Shown: piece after piece, positions 36,306-48,231 of the stretch
How positions within the stretch are numbered: position 1 is the first letter of the stretch
Layout: every line of letters begins with the position of its first letter
Assembly: GCA_963693085.1 (NCBI GenBank)
Contig: OY856410.1
Coordinates: 890,023,835 to 890,087,834, forward strand
Source of the DNA: Alisma plantago-aquatica
Lineage: Eukaryota; Streptophyta; Magnoliopsida; Alismatales; Alismataceae
Direction of reading: 5' to 3'
DNA: 64,000 nt
Notes under the pieces: model-generated
The model's database searches: none
The model's input: the letters and a program-made list of their open reading frames with translations, nothing else
What the model was told of the DNA's origin: nothing
Position numbers and translations under genes: made by a program

Positions 36306-36532
36306 ATTATGTTAGCTGAATAGAGTTTGCCATGCATCAAAGCTGTAGACATTCAGTTAAGCACACAACTAAGCACATGATAGAAAGGGTACAAAGCTGA
36401 CAATCTTGACAATTATGTAAAAAGAAAAAGATGGTTATCAAACTCAATGTCGTCCAGGGTTCTCATAAAACTATAGTCTATACATAATAAGTTGAAAGAT
36501 TTTTAGTAAGGTAAGAAAGCATATAATGATTA

Positions 36533-36928
<396 letters not shown>

Positions 36929-37091
36929 CTAACATGGCCACCAGGAATAGATTCGCTATCCCCTGATAAGCAAGAAGAGTTTCCAGAACAGATTCACTAT
37001 CCCCTTCAACTGAAAAAAAGAAAAGTGAAGTAGTGAAATATACCTTATCCAGGAATCCTTAAAACAACCCAAAGCAAAACTGGAAACCAAT

Positions 37092-37312
37092 GTTGGCTAG
37101 GATGCAATACATCAAGAACATGTAAGCATGCACCATTTTGTTGGATTGCATGTAAGACCAGTTCCAGGGTGAGGAATCCCATCTTTGAGTCCTAACCGCA
37201 ACTATGTTCTTGGAGATTAAAGGCCAATCAAAAGAGATGAGCTGAAGCCTTTCACAAGAGATGAGATGACAACCTTAGCTCTCGAGAGTGGCCTTTGATC
37301 TCCAAAAACATG
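37092..37312. repeat. Direct repeat with internal hairpin, copy 1, in CACTA
   Basis: About 220 bp starting 'ttggctaggatgcaatacat', repeated at 37862-38080. It contains the arms GGAGATTAAAGGCCA and TGGCCTTTGATCTCC about 65 bp apart (one mismatch), so a stem can form. No coding recognised. Confidence 0.75.
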
Positions 37313-37555
37313 CCTTTTTGAGTCCTAATAGAAGCTCTGTACTTGGATATTTAAGGTCATTCTCTGTACATGATCTTAGTAGAGGATCCTTACCATAGTT
37401 ATTGGCTTTTAGGGCCTGCATCACAACCACATGTTACATAAAGGGTATTATTGTAGATGTTGTTTTAACAATTAAGGGAACATGGAGGAACCGATATTAC
37501 TAAGAGCACCCATTATTTCTTGAGGCTTCTTCCTTGACTTCTTAACCAAAGTAGA

Positions 37556-37617
37556 GTATGGAAATGTTGAAAATGACTTGTTGTACCATGGAAATGTTGA
37601 AAATGACTTGTTGTACC
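37556..37617. repeat. Short tandem duplication (~34 bp)
   Basis: 'atggaaatgttgaaaatgac' with 'ttgttgtacc' occurs twice in tandem, a local duplication. Confidence 0.7.
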
Positions 37618-37861
37618 TCTGCAGAGAAATTAGGATGCATAGAAGCATGCGACTAAAATATCTCAGTTACACTTCGAACATCTTAATAGCCTAAATATTA
37701 AGCAATCATAGAAGCTCAACCACAAACCATCTTGAGGTGAATCACCATAGCAAAATATGTTGTGGAAATCTCACACACAAGATTCCAAAAACACTGCTCA
37801 TAGCTAAAAATCACTTTGGATAGGCTGCAATACTACCTTAGATACTACTTTTAGATACTAC

Positions 37862-38080
37862 TTTGGCTAGGATGCAATACATCAAGAACATGTAAGGATG
37901 TACCATTTTGTTGGATTGCCTCTAAGACCAATTCCAGGGTGAGGAATCCCATTTTTGAGTCCTAACAACAGCTCTGTTCTTGGAGATTAAAGGCCATTCA
38001 CAAGAGTTGAGCAGAAGCCTTTCACAAGAGATGAGCTGACAACCTTAGCTCTCGAGAATGGCCTCTGATCTCCAAAAATT
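37862..38080. repeat. Direct repeat with internal hairpin, copy 2, in CACTA
   Basis: Copy of 37092-37312, roughly 90% similar by eye, with the same inverted arms. Confidence 0.75.
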
Positions 38081-38582
38081 GGCCTTTTATGCAGTGACAT
38101 GTTGTTTGTTGTGGAAGGCACAAAATGCACAATTCTTCAAAGAAATATTGACTTAGTAAGCTATCATGCAACATGTGATCAATTTATGAAAGAAATATTT
38201 ACAGAGAACTATTGACTTAGGAAGCAAAAAAAGACATTCACATTCAGCAGGTCCAAACAAAATATGTTGTGTAAATGTCACACATAAGAAGGTAAGACAC
38301 TTCTCATAGCTAAAAGCAAAATAGGATTGTCATTTGGCAACATTGTCTATGACAATGGACATGAAACAATAGTATCTGGATCATTATGTACTAACAAAAA
38401 AGTGGACCAAATTAACACAACTATAGCTTTCATCTCTCTACACAGTATCCAAGAATGAAATTATCTATCTTTACACTTCATGACCTGCAACAAATGGAAA
38501 TGACTTTAGATACTAGTTTTGTTTTCAATTATGTCATATTATAAGCAATACTATATGCTCACTTTGGCAGTAAATGTGATTT

Positions 38583-41500
38583 TTACCATGCTATGACATT
38601 GCCAATAACTTCATCCATATATTGATATTGCTCAGAAGGTCTGACTAAAGGTTCGTTGGCCATCACCACAACCTCTACATAAACACCAACACATGATGAG
38701 CCTAAAATTACACCTCCCACCATTTGCAAGGGGTCAACCTCAGATACTCGACCGATTGCAACTTTATCATCTACATCTGCGATACTCATCACATACACTT
38801 CTTATAAAAAATACAATTTGAATAAAAAATTTATATAAACATAGAATGATGTGCAATTTACACAAATTCAAACATACTTGTCCCTTATAAATTGTTGAAT
38901 GTCTCATTCCGATCTGCACAATTATTTTATCTGTCATAAGGCCATCAAAATTCAACATGGAAAATAATTGATACCACACATCTCGTATAAAATATATTCA
39001 TACATGGCCAGTGCGTACATATTGTGCTGATTGACTGTTTCCTGCTCTAGACAATGCTAGTATCAGCTCTATTTTTGCATTTTGTTCTTGAATTTTAGCT
39101 TCAAATTCCATCTGTTGTTGTTCAAGCTAATCCTGGAAATGCTTCCTTTGTGCTTCATCATCTTCTCGGGATTTACGGTTCTTGCCCCAGATATCAGAAG
39201 GTTATGGTCCAAGTCCATAACCACGAACATATCCTGGTCTCTCTTCTCCCATAACCTGCCTATAAATTTCAGCTGAAGTAACATCAGGTTGGTTTCTTCA
39301 CAGCTCGTCACCTACCTCAGAAATTTTTTCCTACACACAACAGAACATAGGAGATGAATTTTATACCAAATATATAAATGTTTCCATGTAGTAAATGTAA
39401 CATAATACTATAGGATAGGAATCCTTGTACCAAAATTTTGGCAGATTCAATATCAACTATGCTCCCATCTTTTTTACGATGAGTTTTCTCAAAAAACTCA
39501 ATGGGATCAACTTCCCCGCTTGTTTCCTTCTCCAACTGTATCATTCAAACAAGCCTATTGCTAACATCATTTAAACGGATGTCTCCAAATTGTCCAATTA
39601 GATCACAATATTGACTAACTTACATCATGTTTCAGACAAGCAAATGACTTGGTTCCTGTTGTGTGGCTAACCTTTTGAAATTTTCTGCTTGTCTTGTTAG
39701 TTATACACTTCCTCTGTGAAAAAAAATTGCAGTATTGTCCATAGTAATTATCTGTGAGGTAAATTAAATATCAATTAATAGATACAAAAAATTACCTTTC
39801 CTTTATTTCTCCTCCAGTAATCCACAAGAAATTTCCATTGAGACTTTTCCACGCGGGAAACAACTTGTTCAAGTTGTTGTTCATATGGACTATCTTCTAC
39901 GAAGTATAGTTTCCGTAACTCCCACTTGTGGTCCTTCCATTTCTTTCCCAGTCTCTTCATTGTCCACTCCTTTAATTCTATGTCCATCATAAATTTACTC
40001 TACCGACAATAAGGATATCAATTAGAAGCTTCATTTAACCATTTTAAAATAAATTTTAATATTGTACCTTCACAAAATTCCATATGGATTCTTTTTTATT
40101 TACTAGAAATTGTCTCCAGTCCTCATAGTTTAATGGACAAAGATTGGGATATCTTGCAATGGTTTTCAAAAAACTTGATAAGTGACATTGGTTTTTACCC
40201 ACTGGTTGTCCAAATTGATTTATCTCAATGGGAATTTGATCACCAGGCTTTCTTTTCCAGACTTGCAAACATTATGTTCGGTCACGTGTGCGATGTCTTT
40301 GACCTAAGCATTCATTTATATATCATTAGATGCAGCACTATAAATGCAATGATATGAATAAATTGAATACCTAGTACATCAGTAGGTGTTGGCGTAGCAT
40401 TCAATGACTCATCATGGTGATCAGAGACGACATTTTGCTCCATGGTTTCTTGAAATGCATTGCTATTTTGGCTATTGCCAGCTCTACTCTCTACTCTTCT
40501 TGATTGATTGGACACGGGAACATTGACAGTAGGCACCGGGGGTCGATATCTTTGACCTGAGCATTCATTCATAAAGGATACAACATAAATGGAAATTATA
40601 TATCCTTAGATGCAACATTATGAATGCAATGATATGAATTAACTGATTACCTAGCCCATCAGAAGGTGTTGTTGTAGCATTCAATGACTCTTGATGGTGA
40701 TCAGAGAGGTCATTTTGCTCCAAGTGGTCATGAAATGGATGGCTGTTTTGGCTATTGGCATCTCTACTGTCTACTCTTCTAGATTGATTGGACACTGAAG
40801 CATTGCCATTAGGCACCCGTGGTCGACGTCTTTGACCTGAGCATTCATTCATAAAGGATACAACATAAATGGAAATTATATATCACTAAAGGCAGCACTA
40901 TATATGCAATGAATTAACCGATTACCTAGCCCATCAGAAGGTGTTGTTGTAACATTTAACAAGTCATCATGGTGAATAGATAGGCCATTTTTCTCCATGT
41001 GATCATGAAATGCATGACTATTTTGACTATTGGCAGCTCTACTGTCTACTCTTCTTGAATGATTGGACACCGAAGCATTGCCATTAGGCACCTGTTGTCG
41101 ATGTCTTTGACCTGAGCATTTATTCATAAAGCATACAACATATATAAAAATTATATATCATTAAATGCAGCACTATAAATGCGATGATATGATTACCTTG
41201 TCCATCACAAGGTGTTCTTGTAACAGTAGAGCTAGCAACAATGTTATTGAATTTCCTTGGTCTATCATTTTGAACATTAGGTGGAAGGGAAGCTAAAATT
41301 TTTTGGGAGAGATTACTGGATGATAGGTTCAAAGCTTTCCAACAACCTTGTGGAGTAATGCTAGGTAAATGAGTCCCCGTACAAGAGTCAATGATGTTGT
41401 TCTGATCATTCCTTGTAGCTGTCTTATTATGGAAGCTGTCACTTAACTATTTTCTCATCCTGAGTATATCAAGTCACACAAAAATGAAGACACTTAAAAC

Positions 41501-41610
41501 ACAATTGAACAACATAAAATGTATTAGAGTTTAGGGTTTAGGGTTTTTACTACTAAAAGGTATTTACTACTCGTTCGGTCATCCTCTGCCATCCAACAAT
41601 TATCCATTCT
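38583..41610 (-). pseudogene. TNPA-like transposase-associated gene (Transposase_24 type), multi-exon, with stops
   Basis: The minus-strand exons all have GT-AG borders. They are ~41462-41197 (with one stop), 41111-40926, 40836-40651, 40556-40371, 40261-40068 (GQPVGKN, NYEDWRQF, IWNFVK), 40000-39796 (ELKEWTMKRLGKKWKDHKWE), 39713-39624 (NKTSRKFQKVSHTTGTKSFA), 39535-39431 (FFEKTHRKKDGS) and from 39315 (EIYRQVMGEERPGYVRGYG, then a Gln-rich coiled coil). The later exons match the plant En/Spm Transposase_24 family, whose members bind subterminal repeats. TGA, TAA and TAG stops in the last exon, each compatible with a C-to-T change, make this copy inactive. An upstream segment at ~41560-41610 resembles a transposase-associated N-terminus. 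Confidence 0.82.
40371..41111 (-). repeat. Three tandem copies of one 186-nt phase-1 exon with introns
   Basis: The exons at 41111-40926, 40836-40651 and 40556-40371 are each exactly 186 nt. Each starts after a CAG acceptor and ends at a G|GT donor in phase 1, spaced 275-280 bp apart with homologous introns. They encode similar 61-residue segments rich in Ser, Asn, Arg and His, with SNQSRRVDSR and DHH..SLN motifs. All joins keep the reading frame, and the next exon (from 40261) continues in the same phase. No known domain is recognised in the repeat. Confidence 0.85.
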
Positions 41611-41883
41611 TAAAAATAGTAAAAAATATAACATTTATGAGTAAGTCTGTCATACAAACAACATAGTTATAATAAGGATAAAAGTAGAACATCACTTTGA
41701 GGCAATCCTCAAAGAAAAACATCACTCAAAACCACACCAGAGAAAAACATTTGCAAGCCATCATCAAGATCACATTGGGTACCTTAAATTCACAGTACTT
41801 GATTGATTACTAATGTTCATTAAGTAATACAACACAAATTACATTTTTTGATTATTTCTTAATTTAAAAGTTAAAAAAAATCA

Positions 41884-42474
41884 TCAACAATTGTGACGGC
41901 CGTTATGACTGTGACATGTCCATTTTGTTGATGATGATGTGTCGAGGATGGAGTCACTGGAAGATGAATATGAACTGATGGTCATGGGGTACAAGGCAGT
42001 ACCAACGGGCAAGGATTGCACCTCAGGCATGCCTAATTCATCGAATGACGTCTCCTTAGATTCAGTACAGCCTGGCTCGTGCATATACCGTCTCATGTGA
42101 CAAGGCAAATTGTTGTTGTAGTTATGTATATAAGCCTGTATGGTATTGTCACCAATCGGACAAAGTAAAACCTAGTCCGTATGACCAATTCCCATTCTCC
42201 CAATCCACCCACACCAACTGGTTGTGGATACTAGATTGCCATCACCATCATACTGAACCTTGATTACATTTGTTGAGTTCCCAAACTTTAAGGTCATTTG
42301 ACCAGCCGTGTAGCGTCTTCCGTCCAGATGACGCCAATGTGTGTGAATGGTGAGTTGTGTAAGTGTACGCTCATCTAGGGTGATGTCCAGCTTTTCTGCT
42401 TCAAGGAAAAGGAGCGGGGGGGGGGGGAGGTAGACGCCCAGGCCATAATGACTGTTGTGGGTGAATAGAGACTG
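41884..42474 (-). pseudogene. Unrecognised exon, ~196 codons with one TAG, inside CACTA
   Basis: A single minus-strand frame runs from an apparent acceptor (ttgcag at ~42475-42480) to a TAA/TGA end near 41884, interrupted only by TAG at 42172. It contains LPPPPLLF, TIHTHWRHLDGRRYTAGQ, TLKFGNSTNVIKVQYDGDGN, WCGWIGRMG and a Ser-rich tail. The Pro run lies on a poly-G/C tract at ~42415-42429. I do not recognise the family. It may be part of the transposon's own protein upstream of TNPA or a captured gene. Confidence 0.45.
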
Positions 42475-42573
42475 CAAAATATTAGTACTAACAATTGTAA
42501 GTATATATAACGATATTATAAATTTTCAAAAAAAGTAGTATAAATTTGCAAAATATAGAGTAATATATTTTTT

Positions 42574-42789
42574 AAAGTGAAGCAAGTAGTCCATAAACAT
42601 ATTCCCCATGGTTTCTATCAACATTGATAGGAATGAACCCATTAGAGAACGAGCAACATCATTATCTAGTTTCATGAAACTTGGTCAGGGACCATACAAG
42701 TGTACAACTTGTATAAGATCTGAGTGTAGAAGACCTTGAACTTGGAAGAACTGGTGTGCTAGCCAGCTGATGGTTCCTGGCCCAAGGCG
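42574..42789 (-). pseudogene. Unrecognised exon, ~72 codons with one TGA, inside CACTA
   Basis: The minus-strand frame RLGPGTISWLAHQFFQVQG..., continuing LHSDLIQVVHLYG, then TGA (42684-42686), then PSFMKLDNDVARSLMG and MLIETMGNMFMDYLLHF. The protein-like composition and the CGA-compatible stop suggest a real exon of the same gene as 41884-42474. The family is unknown. Confidence 0.4.
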
Positions 42790-43860
42790 AGAGATTGGAG
42801 TACATATATAGTAAATATGTATAATTGGCTATAAACTTCTTGAGTAACAAAACATGCCATCAAAAGACAAAAATTGATTTAGGATATGGAACTGAAGTAA
42901 CCATAATGCAATGTGTTTATATTAAAGTAGTACTGAGATAAGACATACTCCAAAAAAAACATGAATCAACCATTATGTAAACATCACTGCATAGAAGCCA
43001 TGCAATTTTGTTCAACATAGAAATCAAGAGGGCGGACCAGACTTCCTATGGTAGAGAAAAAATTATTGTTGTTCCACAATGGAACCCCTACATTTTGTGC
43101 AATCATAGCTTAGTGTTAATAGCAACTTGTCTGCATGCCCTTGGTATCTTGCTTCATTGTTGCTTAAGGACCCTAATTTTTAGGGATGGTGAAGGTTTTA
43201 GTCAATTGGTAGTGCAGAAGAATATAGACCATTCAAGTTTACAGTAATCAAAGGAAAATTGAAGAAACCACACCCAAAAAAACATGTATACTATAAGTAA
43301 TTATACAAAGGTCTTATTCTTCCTTGGACATTTCTGAATCCTAGAATATTACACAAGAAATTACCATCTCATAAACCTTGTTCTCCCCTTAGCCTCTTCC
43401 TACATACATAAATATGAGTATCTATCCCCTTCATTAGCCCAATAGTGGGAACCCCTGTTCTCATTAGAGAGCGCCAACCCACCAAAGGTGGTGGCCTAGG
43501 TAAGGATACATTACTTGCCTATTCGTTAATGATTTACAAACAAAGACACAGGAGATGTGCAGACATCACATGACCACTTTTTAAAAAGTGGATGCTTCAT
43601 TTTCCTTACAATTTAATACAAGAATACACACATTTTTACATGAATACACTAACATTTAGCAAACTTGTATACATAACCAAAACCAATGTGACACTGTAAA
43701 ATAAAACAATAGAATCATCATATTTCAAGACTGTAAAATAATCCAAGTTTAAATCTAACAAAGAAGGATGGTCGATGGCTTGATATAAATGATTAAGGAA
43801 GTGATTGTTTGATATAAAACAACAGAATCATCATATTTCAAGACTATCTTCATAAACTGA
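42790..43860. other. CACTA interior without recognised gene
   Basis: AT-rich, with scattered short frames and no motif I can name. It probably holds introns or promoter of the minus-strand gene. Confidence 0.45.
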
Positions 43861-43991
43861 TTATCATATATACCTTGATAGAATGGAAACTGTGAGAATG
43901 GATGGGAAAGACCATGTGTTTTTTTGTTTCGTGGGGTGTACTTACCTGTCGCGCACTGAAGCAGCAGGGTGGCAAACCGCCGCAGTCCTCA

Positions 43992-44115
43992 CCGACAAGT
44001 TGGGAGACTGATCTCTTCCTCAACGTCCCCTCCAACCCTTGGCAACATCGCCGACAAGTTGGGAGACTGATCTCTTCCTCAGCATCCCCTCCAACATTTG
44101 GCAACGTCGCCAACA
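43992..44115. repeat. 59-bp tandem repeat in a GC-rich block of CACTA
   Basis: Units begin at 43992 and 44051 ('ccgacaagttgggagactga'), followed by a partial third unit. The GC-rich block (~43940-44280) lies at the expected 5' end of the minus-strand transcript, near the right end of the element, as in En/Spm promoters. The 80-codon frames across it are repeat-driven. Confidence 0.6.
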
Positions 44116-44329
44116 CCTTGGAGAAGAGCAGAGAGCGTTCCAGCAGGTAGCGTCCACGGTCTGGCAGATTAGGGCAAAAAGGCTAGCTAGGTCAACTTCG
44201 CGGGTTCTGCGAGGAGAGAAAATGTTGGGAGTAAATGTCTCTACCCAATGCGTGGAGAAGAGGAACCATTTTGCATGCTAGGGGAAGCCACACACGAATA
44301 GAATTTTTTTACTAATTGTGGCCCGCTCA

Positions 44330-44495
44330 TTTGATTTGGCAATTTTGAAATGCCACTAATTAATTATAAAAATGCCTTAATTGTTAAGTCTTTTCTATAA
44401 ACTCCATAATACGTGGTTTAGAGGCATTTAAATTACAAATGCCACTGCATTACATAGATATTGGTGTTTTTTAGAAAAGCCACTGAAATAAAAGA
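44330..44495. repeat. CACTA subterminal repeats, right
   Basis: Shorter array of 'aatgccact' and 'gccactg' words matching the left subterminal region. Confidence 0.65.
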
Positions 44496-44521
44496 CACTA
44501 ATGGGTATTTTTGTTGTAGTG
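44496..44521 (-). repeat. CACTA right terminal inverted repeat
   Basis: Ends in TTTTTGTTGTAGTG, followed by the TAA duplication. Confidence 0.95.
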
Positions 44522-45222
44522 TAATTTTCTAGTTTGACCTAAAAGTTTTCATTGTGATATCAAACTATGTTGGCTTTAAGTCCATAGATTAGACAATATA
44601 GAACACGAATTTGCTTGCAACTTGCAACACCATTTTCATGCATAGATTCATCTCATGATGATATTTATGCATCCATAAACTTTTTATTTTGTTGTAAATA
44701 TATAAGTTATATTTAGATTCATGACAATTTTATAAGAACACTATAGAAATTTTTTTGGTTCTTAATTTCTTTTTACATAATTAAGACTTTCCATAAGTAT
44801 TTAATTGAACTCTAAGCATGTTTTGATCCACTCTCAAGTCGTTCAACATAAACTACAAATTTTGATGACCAAATATTATATTTAGTACCAACATGTGTGC
44901 ATATCTTGTGTAAAACACAAAGTATATATCTATTCAATTACTGCAATTCTTACAATTTGAGACTAATGTCTCTTTGCTTTTAACTAAGCGGTTGGTATAA
45001 TGAAATTAATGTTTGTAGTCACAATTATAATTTGTTAAAATGACTGTATGGTTATAGAGAAAAAATGTACGAGTAAATGATTCCCAAATCTGAATGGTAA
45101 AATTGGATGAACAAGTTCAAGAGTGTAAAGATTGAAGCTAAATAAAGAGAGACTTTACAATATAAACACATATATAGAGGTAATATATAGAGTGAACAAG
45201 TCGATTAGGTAGGATATCCCCA

Positions 45223-45225
<3 letters not shown>
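44522..45225. other. AT-rich intergenic stretch
   Basis: Flank of the CACTA element with no gene or repeat structure seen. Confidence 0.6.

Positions 45226-45296
<71 letters not shown>
45226..45296. repeat. (TA)n microsatellite
   Basis: About 35 uninterrupted TA units. Confidence 0.97.
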
Positions 45297-45298
<2 letters not shown>

Positions 45299-45504
45299 AT
45301 CATGGTTACATCTTATGGTGGCTAGTGTTTTGTGCTAATAAAATATGTATAAAAATCACATAGATATACTAATATCAACAGTATTGTTAGGCTTGTGATA
45401 TATGTTTCAAAGAGAGCAATGCTACTCAGACTATATGAAGTAAGAGGATGCATTTCACCTCAATACTTTTATAGTTTGAACAATGTCTTACAACTCACTG
45501 GCAT

Positions 45505-45850
45505 ATATAACTTAAATAATTGGTATGACTATAGAAATCGTGAGCATCATCATGTAGGTTCCATATCCAAGTAGTAGTATCAGGACCCTTAGCTATTATT
45601 CTTGAGAAATGGCCTGGTTTGGCCCATTCTTCAAAAGTTGTTTTTACAGGATCCCTATCCACCACAATTTTCACTTTTTGTTCCGGCGAAGACACAAAAC
45701 CATCCGCTCTGGTTCTACATTTGTTCGAATAAAATGTTTAGGTAATTCCATGCGTCTAACCAAAAAATCCTTTCTTCTTCTAATTTTTCTATCTCCCCAT
45801 TCATTCCCAGTGGATTCTTCGTCTCCTAACTCCTTCCACGTTTTAATTTA
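45505..45850 (-). pseudogene. psaA: Nuclear plastid DNA insertion: start of psaA and its upstream region
   Basis: On the minus strand, codons from ~45680 down give [20 protein letters not shown], then [20 protein letters not shown] and [16 protein letters not shown], the N-terminus of photosystem I apoprotein A1. The initiator region is changed (no ATG at the usual place), and similarity ends within about 45-50 codons. The sequence on the higher-coordinate side (~45700-45850) continues without a break and is likely the plastid psaA leader. The copy is too short and too mutated to function. Confidence 0.9.
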
Positions 45851-48173
45851 CTAAAGTGATTGAATAGTTTTTTACTAAGAAAATACACATCGCAAATTCA
45901 AAATGATTAAAAACCATATATATTTAAAATGACAAATTTTGTTTCTTGTATGAATGTATGGTTTACAATGAAGTAGAAGGACCTACATGCACTTAGAACA
46001 ATATTTTTTACAATTTGGTAAAGCTGGAATTAGGCACAGTTTTGTAACCAATGTTGAATTGAATCGAAGTTCTATAATATTATGCATGTATTCAAAAAAT
46101 AATTATATCAACATAGTATTTCACATGTATTATAATAATTATATGAATCAATCACTCCATGAATAAATGCAAGTGTGGCGTGTGATTGACTATTTTTCAA
46201 CCTACTTGGTTGCCTACTTTCCAACATATTTTTAGTAGGAAATTCAAAGTAATCTTAATAATAGGGTTTCTAAACAATCAATATTACTGTCATTGTTGGG
46301 TATGTTGACATGTTGTAGCCATTTTGTTAGCTTACTTGTTGTTTCATTTCTTCTTACTTAACATATATGAGATATATATAGTTCACAAGTTTCTTTGCTA
46401 AGTGCGAGCTCCCATCTTTTTTGAGTTAACCAGGTTGGGTTTCTACAAACTCAACTATGAGTTCAACTACTACATGTTTTCTACTTCCACTAAATGGGTG
46501 ATTTTTCCTCTTCAATTTTGATTCTTAGTTATTGTAATTGGTTGAGTGCTTTTCTGCATTTTTCTTCTCTCTCTTTCTCTTTTTTCATATATCTTCTCAT
46601 GTCCATGGAAACTCATTATAGTATTGGTTGGGAGTTTCAAAAGAATACTTTTAGGTTGGTTTTGGGTCATATAAGGATCAGAAACTGAATGTCATTATCA
46701 TCAACTCATATTTAAATAATTATATGAGTTTTTGTAGTGATGTATTTTCTTCCGATAAGCCTGCTTGTAACTCATAATAATGTTGGTTAGGGATGTCAAC
46801 AAACCAACTTTAGGTTGGTTTTGGGCTAGATAAGAACTAAGGTAGACATAGACAACTCAACCAGAACTAGGTCTTTCACAAAGTGGTAATTGGTAAATAG
46901 CTTAGTTTGAAACGTCTATCTATGTGATAATATAATTTGCTATACTAGTTTAAATAATAATAAGACATGCTTATAGTGCTTATTTTTCTTTAGTCCTATG
47001 AATTTTGATGTTTCTACTGTCTTCCAACAATGTTGCATGCTAAAAAGATAATTAGGTGCGAGGAGTAAATAGAAGAAAGAATGTGAGCATAACATAAATG
47101 TAAAGTACCAACAAAATTAAGTTCAACCTATTCAATTTTAAGAAACTAATTGTGAGAAAATGGTCTTATTATTATTATTATTATATAAAATTATATCATT
47201 ATTTTATGTAATGTCTAATTTTAAATATGTGTTATAGGAAATATATGTAATTTAAAATTTCATTAGAACTTGTATTTTTTTAATATACCTATATGGATCT
47301 GACTAGAATTCACAAAAGAAAAACACTGATTGAAGATGTTACTTCTTAATTAAGATTCAACCCTATTTATTATATCTAAATTTGGAACCGATTTTATCCT
47401 ATTTGGGTTCATAAGCCGCAAACAAATGTCTACTTAGAATATTTTCATTATTTATATAGATAAAATATATGAACAAGTACCATGTTGTTTGGAAGCCAGC
47501 CTTTGAACAAGTCAAGTGAATAAAATTAGTGGGTTCATTAAGTACCTTTGACAACTCTACTCACATTATCCTCTCAATCATGTATGTATCATTTGGCCTC
47601 CCATATCACCAGTCATCTCATGTCAAACCATAGTTAATGTTTATCAAAAACACTTTTGCCTCCTATCACTATAGTTAAAGTTATTAAGTTATGGATAAAA
47701 TTGGATTATTTAAATTATTAAAAATGTATTTTATGTTTTATGGGACTTTTCTTTCAATTGGATCATCATTGCATATTTAACAAACTATTAATGCTATGTT
47801 TATAAGCATGACCAATTTAATCGCTCCATGCAGAATAGGATTTTTATCACCATTTTTTCTTGTGGTAGGAAACAAGATCTGTGTGATTTCATTTTGCCTC
47901 TACTTGAAAGAATTTCTTTGTGCTAAGACCAAAAGTTAGAGATATTCTTTTGGCTTCGTGTTTGGTTGTTTAATCTACTATACGAGTCCAAGTGTTATTG
48001 TATACTTGCTCGTAATTGTGTTACCAAGTGAAGCATTGCTATACAGTTCAAATTATCTCTCTCCTTTAATGGCTTTGGCCCTACCTAGCTTCTAGGTGAA
48101 CTGTTTAATATTCCAGGAAATGTAAATCCTATATATTTACAATAATTATTGCATTATTATAATAGAGTGTGTG

Positions 48174-48176
<3 letters not shown>
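45851..48176. other. AT-rich intergenic stretch
   Basis: No gene recognised. Two diverged copies of a 'tttaggttggttttgggt' phrase occur near 46650 and 46810. The frames present have AT-driven composition. Confidence 0.5.

Positions 48177-48229
<53 letters not shown>
48177..48229. repeat. (TA)n microsatellite
   Basis: About 26 TA units. The 71-codon frame across it is an artefact of the repeat. Confidence 0.97.

Positions 48230-48231
<2 letters not shown>

Noticed and set aside
41529..41548. Telomere-like 'tttagggtttagggttt'
   Set aside because: Only about two and a half units inside a CACTA intron; too short to call an interstitial telomere.
42415..42430. Poly-G run
   Set aside because: Simple tract within the unrecognised exon (Pro codons on the minus strand); no separate function supported.
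43902..44281. 80-codon plus-strand frames
   Set aside because: Built on the 59-bp tandem repeat, opposite to the transposon gene; no domain.
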